Of a DNA stretch of 46,660 nucleotides, positions 41,201-46,660 are shown piece by piece (the stretch's first letter is position 1; every line of letters starts with the position of its first letter). The notes below the pieces were generated by a model. It made no database searches. It worked only from the letters and a program-made list of their open reading frames with translations, and had not been told where the DNA came from. The DNA comes from Zoogloea sp041904905 (GTDB taxonomy: Bacteria; Pseudomonadota; Gammaproteobacteria; Burkholderiales; Rhodocyclaceae): the NCBI RefSeq assembly GCF_041904905.1, contig NZ_JAYRMI010000027.1, positions 1 through 46,660 on the forward strand, given 5' to 3'. The translations under genes were made by a program, and so were the position numbers.

Positions 41201-42550
41201 GTGTCGTCGCTTCGCCTCCGCGCCCTCTTGCCCGGCTCGCTGCTGTGGCGGATCTTCCTGCTGGTGGCGGTGCTGATGCTCGCCTCGGTCACCGTCTGGT
41301 CCGTCATCTTCAGCCACTTCGATCAGCAGAACAGGGCCCGGCAGACTGCCCAGACCGTCGTCAGCATCATCAACCTCACCCGCACCGCGCTGCTCAACGC
41401 CGACCCGGCGCTGCGCAAGGATCTGCTCCTCGACCTCGCCACCCTTGAAGGCATCCGCATCTATCCGGCAGAGCCCCAGGACAAGATCGACCCGCTCGAG
41501 GACACCGCCGTGCTCCGCCAAGTGATGACCGACGTGCGCCTGCAACTGGGTGCCGAAACCCGTTTCGGGTCGTCGTGGGAAGGCCTGCCGGGGTTCTGGG
41601 TGAGCTTCCGGATCGAGGCCGACGACCCGGCCGACCACAACGACTTCTGGGTGATGCTGCCCGCCGAGCGCATCATCCGCCCCCACGCCCGCGAGTGGAT
41701 GTGGTGGGGCCTGGCCGCCCTCAGCCTGGCGATGCTCGGGGCCTACATGATCGTCTCGCGCCTCAACCGCCCCTTGCGGGCGATGGCCGGCGCGGCCCGC
41801 ACCGTGGGCCGGGGCGAGATTCCGCCGCGCCTGTCCGAGAGCGGCCCCACCGAGCTGGCCGATCTGGCCCACGCCTTCAACCAGATGTCCCACGACCTGC
41901 AGCAGCTCGACGCCGACCGGGCGCTGATCCTCGCCGGCGTCTCCCACGACCTGCGCACCCCGCTCGCCCGCTTGCGCCTGGGCATCGAGATGTGCGGCGC
42001 CGACCCCGCCGACGTGGACGCGATGGTGTCGGACATCGAGGACATGGACCGGATCATCGGGCAGTTCCTCGAGTTCTCCCGCGTCGACGGCGGCGAGGCG
42101 CTTGCCGCGGTCGACCTGGGCGACCTGGCCGACGAGCTGGCCGGCGTGTATGCCCGGCGGGGGGTCGCCATCGCGGTCCGGAACGGCGGCGCGCCGCCTG
42201 CGCTGGCACGCCCCCAGGCACTGCGCCGGGCCGTCACCAATCTGGTCGAAAACGCCCTGCACTACGCTGGCGGGGCGCCCGAGCTGGAGATCAGGCTGTC
42301 CGGCGACCGCCCCGCCCTGCACGTGCTCGACCGCGGCCCCGGCATTCCGGCGGCGGAGACCGAGCGGGTCAAGCGCCCCTTCACCCGACTCGAAGCCGCC
42401 CGCAGCAACACCAAGGGCTCCGGCCTGGGTCTGGCCATCGTGGACCGGATCGTCCGCGGGCAGTTCGGCGACTTCCAGCTGGCGCCGCGCCCCGGCGGCG
42501 GCCTGGACGCCTGCATCCTGCTCCAGGCTGCGCCCAAGGACCCAAGTTAA
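41201..42550 (+). CDS. envZ: EnvZ-type sensor histidine kinase
   Basis: A 449-residue inner-membrane kinase. TM1 is about residues 14-38 (LLWRIFLLVAVLMLASVTVW), a periplasmic region covers about 40-163, and TM2 is about 166-184. HAMP follows (RLNRPLRAMAGAARTVGRGE), then HisKA with His249 (LAGVSHDLRTPLARL), and HATPase with NLVENALHYA, DRGPGIP and GSGLGLAIVDRIV. It starts at GTG 41201, 9 bases after ompR, and is the cognate partner. Confidence 0.95.
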   Translation: MSSLRLRALLPGSLLWRIFLLVAVLMLASVTVWSVIFSHFDQQNRARQTAQTVVSIINLTRTALLNADPALRKDLLLDLATLEGIRIYPAEPQDKIDPLEDTAVLRQVMTDVRLQLGAETRFGSSWEGLPGFWVSFRIEADDPADHNDFWVMLPAERIIRPHAREWMWWGLAALSLAMLGAYMIVSRLNRPLRAMAGAARTVGRGEIPPRLSESGPTELADLAHAFNQMSHDLQQLDADRALILAGVSHDLRTPLARLRLGIEMCGADPADVDAMVSDIEDMDRIIGQFLEFSRVDGGEALAAVDLGDLADELAGVYARRGVAIAVRNGGAPPALARPQALRRAVTNLVENALHYAGGAPELEIRLSGDRPALHVLDRGPGIPAAETERVKRPFTRLEAARSNTKGSGLGLAIVDRIVRGQFGDFQLAPRPGGGLDACILLQAAPKDPS

Positions 42551-42589
42551 AGCTAGAATCGGAGCAATCCCCTTTATGGCGCAAACCCC

Positions 42590-43300
42590 ATGATCTTGTT
42601 CCGCCAGTTCTTCGACGAGGCCAGTTCCACGCTGACCTACCTGCTCGCCGATCCCGTCACCGGCGACGCCGTCATCATCGATTCGGTCAAGGCCCACCTG
42701 GGCGCCTACATCAGCTTCCTGCAGGAACAGGAGCTGCAGCTCGACTGGATTCTGGAGACCCACATCCACGCGGATCACATCACCGGCTCGGCCGGTCTGC
42801 GCGAAGTCACCGGCGCCCGCACCGCCATGGGCCGCGCCGGAGGGGCCGGCTGCGCAGACCGTCTGCTCGGCGACGGCGACACCATCGTCTTCGGCAACCA
42901 GGTGATCCGGGTCATCCCCACCCCGGGCCACACTCCCGGCTGCGTCACCTATCAGTGGCGCGACCGCATCTTCACCGGCGACGCGCTGCTCATCGGCGGC
43001 TGCGGCCGCACCGACTTCCAGGGCGGCGACGCCGGCCAGCTCTACGACAGCGTCACCGAACGGCTGTTCACCCTGCCCGACGAGACCCTGATCTACCCCG
43101 GTCACGACTACCGCGGCGCCCGGGTATCCTGCGTCGTCCAGGAAAAGGAAAGCAACCCCCGCTTCGTCGGCCACAACCGGCAGAGCTTCATCGAGCAGAT
43201 GGCAGCCCTCAGCCTGCCCCGCCCCGAAATGATGGACGAAGCGCTGCCCGCCAACCTCAACTGCGGCCGTAGCCGCTCGCTGGATGTCCATGGCACCTGA
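42590..43300 (+). CDS. ETHE1-like persulfide dioxygenase (MBL fold)
   Basis: A 236-residue metallo-beta-lactamase-fold protein of the ETHE1 type, which oxidises glutathione persulfide to sulfite with O2. Metal residues are His58, His60, Asp62 and His63 (THIHADHITGS), His114 (PTPGHTPG), Asp131 (FTGDALLIGGCGRTDFQGGD) and His172 (YPGHDY). The GRTDFQGGD segment is diagnostic of this subgroup. TAGAAT at 42554-42559 might be a -10. Its last 17 bases overlap the truncated hemoglobin gene. Confidence 0.94.
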   Translation: MILFRQFFDEASSTLTYLLADPVTGDAVIIDSVKAHLGAYISFLQEQELQLDWILETHIHADHITGSAGLREVTGARTAMGRAGGAGCADRLLGDGDTIVFGNQVIRVIPTPGHTPGCVTYQWRDRIFTGDALLIGGCGRTDFQGGDAGQLYDSVTERLFTLPDETLIYPGHDYRGARVSCVVQEKESNPRFVGHNRQSFIEQMAALSLPRPEMMDEALPANLNCGRSRSLDVHGT

Positions 43301-43703
43301 GCAAGCCTCCACCGCCTACGCCCTGCTCGGCGGCGAAGCCACCCTGCGCCGCCTGGTGCACCGCTTCTACGAACTGATGGACACGCTGCCGGAAGCCTGG
43401 GGCATCCGGCAGATGCACCCGGAAGACCTGTCCAGCTCCGAAGAAAAGCTGTTCATGTACCTGAGCGGCTGGCTCGGCGGCCCACCGCTCTACGAGCAGG
43501 CCAACGGCCATCCCCGCCTGCGCGCCCGCCATCTGCCCTTCACCATCACCACCGCCGAACGCGACCAGTGGCTGATGTGCATGAATCTGGCGCTCGACGA
43601 GATCCTGCCCGATCACCCGCTCCGCCCGCGCCTGTGGGGCGCCATCGAAGGCCTGGCCGATCACATGCGCAACAAGGCTGATCCACCGGAGCCCCGTGAG
43701 TAA
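43284..43703 (+). CDS. Group 2 truncated hemoglobin
   Basis: A 139-residue truncated globin. Markers are LRRLVHRFYELMDTLPEAW (distal Tyr in RFYELMD), FMYLSGWLGGPPLY, the proximal His in LRARHLPFTI, and DQWLMCMNLALDE with the group 2 Trp. It binds O2 or NO reversibly. The ATG at 43284 lies within the end of the dioxygenase gene (17-base overlap), so the two are co-translated. It could feed oxygen to, or protect, the O2-using neighbour; that is inference. Confidence 0.93.
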   Translation: MSMAPEQASTAYALLGGEATLRRLVHRFYELMDTLPEAWGIRQMHPEDLSSSEEKLFMYLSGWLGGPPLYEQANGHPRLRARHLPFTITTAERDQWLMCMNLALDEILPDHPLRPRLWGAIEGLADHMRNKADPPEPRE

Positions 43704-43729
43704 ATCGCCCGCCGTTTTCGGCCGGGCGC

Positions 43730-43758
43730 TTCCAGTATCGGCTGTAATTCGGTACAGT
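43730..43758 (+). promoter_or_regulatory. Candidate sigma-70 promoter for yciB operon
   Basis: TTCCAG (43730-43735) and TACAGT (43753-43758) are 17 bases apart in the gap before yciB. Both hexamers are imperfect. Confidence 0.35.
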
Positions 43759-43846
43759 ACAACCGTTCACGACCGACGGGGCATTGCCCTGCCCGCCACC
43801 CCGTCCGTCGCCAAACCGGCAACCCGTTGAGCCCCTGCGTCCCGCG

Positions 43847-44383
43847 ATGAAATTTCTCTTCGACCTGTTCCCGATCATCCTGTTCTTCGCCGCCTACAAG
43901 TCGGCAGGCATCTTCGCCGCCACCGCCGTGGCGATCGCCGCCACCGTGGGGCAGATCGCCTGGGTGTGGTTCCGTCATCGCAAGGTCGACACCATGCTGT
44001 GGGTCAGTCTGGCCATCATCGGCATCTTCGGCGGCGCCACCCTGGTCTTCCAGAACCCCACCTTCATCAAGTGGAAGCCCACCGTGCTGTACTGGTTCTT
44101 TGCCGTGGCGCTGATCTTCTCGGCGCTCGTGCTCCACAAGAACCTCATCCGCAAGATGCTCGAGGCCCAGCTCAAGCTGCCCGACCCCCTGTGGCAGCGC
44201 GTCAATTTTGCCTGGGCAGGCTTTTTCGCCCTGATGGGCGTCCTCAACCTGTTTGTCGCCTACAATTTTTCCGAAGAAACCTGGGTCAACTTCAAGCTGT
44301 TCGGCGGCATGGGCCTGATGCTCGTGTTCGTGCTGGCCCAGGGAATGCTGCTGTCCCGCTACATTGAAGAGGAACCCAAGTAA
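43847..44383 (+). CDS. yciB: YciB (septation protein A / IspZ family)
   Basis: A 178-residue polytopic inner-membrane protein starting MKFLFDLFPIILFFAAYK. About five transmembrane helices are seen, with GGATLVFQNPTFIKWKPTVLYW, KMLEAQLKLP and the FAWAGFFALMGVLNLFVAYNFS stretch diagnostic of YciB. It helps cell-envelope integrity and septation. The ATG at 43847 is chosen because the protein then begins exactly as in the family. Its stop overlaps the yciI start (TAATG). Confidence 0.96.
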   Translation: MKFLFDLFPIILFFAAYKSAGIFAATAVAIAATVGQIAWVWFRHRKVDTMLWVSLAIIGIFGGATLVFQNPTFIKWKPTVLYWFFAVALIFSALVLHKNLIRKMLEAQLKLPDPLWQRVNFAWAGFFALMGVLNLFVAYNFSEETWVNFKLFGGMGLMLVFVLAQGMLLSRYIEEEPK

Positions 44384-44682
44384 TGCTGTATGTCCTGATC
44401 GGCGAAGACGCCCCCGGCTCCCTGGACAAGCGTATGGCCGCGCGCCCTGAGCACGTTGCCCGCCTCCAGGCCTTGCAGGCCGACGGCCGGCTCGTCCTGG
44501 CCGGCCCCTGCCCTGCCATCGACTCGCCCGACCCCGGCCCGGCCGGATTCACCGGCAGCGTGATCGTCGCCGAGTTTCCCTCGCTGGCCGATGCCGAAGC
44601 CTGGGCCGCCGCCGACCCCTACATCACGACCGGGGTATTCACCCGCTGCACCGTCAAACCCTTCCGGAAGACCCTCCCGTGA
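44383..44682 (+). CDS. yciI: YciI family protein
   Basis: A 99-residue YciI-like protein (MLYVLIGEDAPGSLDKRMAA, RPEHVARLQAL, LVLAGPCPAID, AAADPYITTGVF). The family has a ferredoxin-like fold with a conserved His-Asp pair; enzymatic role unclear. The gene is tightly packed between yciB and bolA with overlaps at both ends, an arrangement conserved in betaproteobacteria. Confidence 0.95.
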   Translation: MLYVLIGEDAPGSLDKRMAARPEHVARLQALQADGRLVLAGPCPAIDSPDPGPAGFTGSVIVAEFPSLADAEAWAAADPYITTGVFTRCTVKPFRKTLP

Positions 44683-44942
44683 GCGTCACGGACGAAATCC
44701 GCCGGCGCCTCGAAGTGCTTGCGCCGCTCAGGCTCGAACTCATCGACGACAGCGCCCTGCATGCCGGTCATGTCGGCGCCCGCTCCGGCGGCGGTCATTA
44801 CCGCCTGTCCATCGTATCGGCCGCGTTCGCCGGTAAGAACACCGTCGCGCGCCACCGCCTGATCTACGATGCCCTTGGCGAGATGATGCGCAAGGAAATC
44901 CACGCCCTCGCCATCCAGGCCGATACCCCGCAAGACCACTGA
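44679..44942 (+). CDS. bolA: BolA family protein
   Basis: An 87-residue BolA/IbaG-type protein. The conserved core is DSALHAGHVGARSGGGHYRL, then FAGKNTVARHRLIYDALGEMM and IHALAIQADTP. BolA proteins act with monothiol glutaredoxins in iron-sulfur handling and in stress morphology. The GTG at 44679 overlaps the yciI stop (GTGA). Confidence 0.95.
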   Translation: MSVTDEIRRRLEVLAPLRLELIDDSALHAGHVGARSGGGHYRLSIVSAAFAGKNTVARHRLIYDALGEMMRKEIHALAIQADTPQDH

Positions 44943-44972
44943 ACACCCCTACACACCCAGCAAGGAAAACCG

Positions 44973-45752
44973 ATGAAAACCCTCCCGAGCCGTCTGGTCG
45001 TCTCCCTCTTCGCGGCCTTTGTCGCCCTGCCCGCCCTTGCCCAGACTGCGGCCACCGTCAATGGCACCGCCATTCCCCAGGCCCGCGCCGACGTGATGAT
45101 CTCGGAGCAGAAGGCTCAGGGCGCCCCTGACTCCGAACAACTGCGCAACGCCGTCAAGGAAGAACTGGTCCGCCGCGAGATTCTGTCCCAGGAAGCCCGC
45201 AAGAAAGGCTTCGAGAAGAACGGCACAGTCCAGGCCCAGATGGATCTGGCCCGTCAGGCCATCCTCATCCGTGCCTACCTGCAGGATTACGTCAAGACCC
45301 ACCCGATCTCCGACGCCGACGTGAAGGCCGAGTACGACAAGATCAAGTCCCAGCTTGGCGACAAGGAATACAAGGCCCGCCACATCCTGGTCGAGAAGGA
45401 AGAAGACGCCAAGGCCATCATCGCCAAACTCGAGAAGGGCGAAAAGTTCGACGAGCTCGCCAAGCAGTCCAAAGATCCGGGCTCCCGCGAAAAGGGCGGC
45501 GATCTGGGCTGGGCCAACCCGGCCAGCTTCGTGAAGCCGTTCGCCGAAGCACTCACCAAGCTCGAAAAGGGCAAGATCACCGCCACCCCGGTGAAGACCG
45601 ACTTCGGCTACCACGTCATCAAGCTCGAAGACAGCCGCGCCCTCAAGGCACCGGCTTTCGACGAAGTGAAGGGCCAGCTCAAGCAACGTCTTGAGCAGCA
45701 GAGTGTCGAACGCCATATCGCCGACCTACGCGCCAAGGCAACCGTCAAGTAA
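44973..45752 (+). CDS. Periplasmic parvulin-type peptidyl-prolyl isomerase
   Basis: A 259-residue protein with a signal peptide (LVVSLFAAFVALPALA). An N-terminal SurA/PrsA-like chaperone region covers about 25-125. The parvulin domain covers about 130-225 (ARHILVEKEEDAKAIIAKLE, FDELAKQSKDPGSREKGGDLGW, TDFGYHVIKLED), followed by a helical C-terminus. It should assist folding of exported proteins. AAGGAAAA precedes the ATG. Last gene of the yciB-yciI-bolA run, ended by a perfect terminator. Confidence 0.95.
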   Translation: MKTLPSRLVVSLFAAFVALPALAQTAATVNGTAIPQARADVMISEQKAQGAPDSEQLRNAVKEELVRREILSQEARKKGFEKNGTVQAQMDLARQAILIRAYLQDYVKTHPISDADVKAEYDKIKSQLGDKEYKARHILVEKEEDAKAIIAKLEKGEKFDELAKQSKDPGSREKGGDLGWANPASFVKPFAEALTKLEKGKITATPVKTDFGYHVIKLEDSRALKAPAFDEVKGQLKQRLEQQSVERHIADLRAKATVK

Positions 45753-45770
45753 CCCGACGAACCTCGCCTG

Positions 45771-45800
45771 AAAAGCCGACGCTGGTGCGTCGGCTTTTTT
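45771..45800 (+). terminator. Rho-independent terminator
   Basis: AAAAGCCGACGC (45771-45782) pairs perfectly with GCGTCGGCTTTT (45787-45798) around a TGGT loop; the T-run continues to 45800. Confidence 0.96.
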
Positions 45801-45817
45801 AGTCGGTCCTGAAATAT

Positions 45818-46660
45818 TCAATTCGCCGCTTCCAGCCCCCAGCCTGACGGCCAGGCCGCGTTGTCGCTGACCACCCGCCCAAGCATCCCAACCAGAAGCC
45901 AGAGCGCAAAAAGGGCCTTCAGCCCCAGACGGGCCACCGCCCGCATCAGCCAACGCAGGTTGTACCCGGCAGCACACAGCACCGGGTGCAGCACATCCCC
46001 TTCCGATCCTTTCAGCCAGTTCCGCCGTAGTCCGCAGTCGTCCTTCAGGTGCCCGATCACGGGTTCCACCGCCTGACGGCGTTTGGGCAGACGGCGGGCC
46101 TGGGCGCTCAGACTCTTGATCCGGCCGCGGTGAATGATCTCGACTCCCGGCACTTCAACCCCCCGATAGCCCAGATCGACGATGGCGGTGTGGGGCTTCG
46201 GGGCGCCTTTGACGTCCTGCATCAGGATCGTCGCCTGCTCGATCTGCTCGGCGAGGGTGTGGCCGTCGTAGGGGTTGCCGGGAAAGGCCCGGGCGCCGAC
46301 GATCAGGTTGCCTTTCTCGGTGGTGGCGATACCCACCTTGACCCCGAATTCGTAGGGCTGGCGGGCCTTGCCCTTGCCAATGCACTCGACTTCCGGCGCG
46401 TGCAGGGCGTAGAGCTTGTTCTTGTCCTTGGGCCGCTGGGTGTGGATGCGCCGGGCCCGCTCGAGCCACAGGGTGGTGATCTCCTTCATGCCGTCAGCCA
46501 GCGTCGGCAAACGGCGTTCCAGGTCACGCATGACCCGGCCCAGGATCGTGCGCTGGCGCTTGAGCACCCGGCGCAGGCGCCGGTACTGTTTGGCGTGGGC
46601 GTAGCCGCCGGCCCGCCGCTTGAGGCTGCGGCCTTCCTTCTCGAAGGTCTGGCGCAGCAC
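45818..46660 (-). mobile_element. IS5-family transposase (N-terminus beyond window)
   Basis: The visible 280 residues are the C-terminal part of an IS5-family DDE transposase. They include KLYALHAPEVECIGKGKARQ, ARAFPGNPYDGHTLAEQIE, the second catalytic Asp in AIVDLGYRG, and the catalytic Glu in QAVEPVIGHLKDDCGLRRN. The first catalytic Asp should lie in the missing N-terminal part, so the GTG at 46660 is not the true start. The left end of the element should lie between about 45,799 and 45,818, right after the terminator of the isomerase gene. The frame is intact in the window, so the copy may be active. Terminal repeats cannot be checked with only one end visible. Confidence 0.88.

Overview
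This is a very GC-rich bacterial chromosome segment with overlapping start/stop codons, betaproteobacterial housekeeping genes (ispD-ispF, relA, tsaB-rimI, ompR-envZ, yciB, bolA) and a PEP-CTERM exported protein. Together these suggest a Rhodocyclales-type betaproteobacterium. That placement is an inference from gene content and style, not a measured identity. Coding density is very high and no gene-free stretch exceeds about 220 bases.

Layout. (1) 1-13,900, minus strand: a compact five-gene operon read leftward. Its order is a GAF-HlyD membrane adaptor, a PqqD-like/M50 peptidase-like/HlyD fusion, a short SecA-like ATPase, a second HlyD-type adaptor, and a giant repeat protein with an N-terminal LEPR-XLL-like motif and a DUF4347 domain, which runs off the left edge. 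I read this as a candidate dedicated secretion system with its cargo, and it is the most interesting part of the window. (2) 13,959-16,112: a small unknown protein, a multi-TM chemotaxis receptor, and a tiny one-TM protein overlapping the receptor start, with a 25-bp palindrome just upstream. (3) 16,168-22,499, minus: relA, a CDF metal exporter, yaaA, a DUF445 protein and an M14 carboxypeptidase, with gaps of only 3-23 bases (likely one operon). (4) 22,613-24,969, plus: mtfA, a host-attachment-type protein, and a PEP-CTERM protein closed by a strong terminator. (5) 25,014-26,747, minus: ispD-ispF-thpR. (6) 26,890-31,378, plus: an MgtC/DUF4010 membrane protein, the complete AmmeMemoRadiSam triad (Memo, AMMECR1, radical SAM) and an alpha/beta hydrolase-like protein that seems to have lost its catalytic residues. 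(7) 31,435-32,827, minus: tadA, an L,D-transpeptidase and a GNAT protein with overlapping ends. (8) 32,935-35,817, plus: a five-PAS histidine kinase without an adjacent regulator. (9) 35,840-40,296, minus: lemA with two TPM proteins, then tsaB-rimI-uracil-DNA glycosylase, and a small secreted protein. (10) 40,460-45,752, plus: ompR-envZ, an ETHE1-like persulfide dioxygenase overlapping a truncated hemoglobin, yciB-yciI-bolA and a parvulin isomerase with a strong terminator. (11) 45,818 to the right edge: an IS5-family transposase, cut by the window end.

Working together: the left operon supplies a motor (SecA-like), membrane-embedded parts (M50-like fusion) and periplasm-spanning adaptors (HlyD types) directly upstream of a very large probable surface protein. 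The tight overlaps (ATGA, TGATG, 1-nt and 5-nt gaps) mean the parts are probably made together. The rest is mainly core metabolism, stress response (relA, yaaA) and envelope maintenance. No rRNA, tRNA, CRISPR array, prophage or replication origin was recognised.
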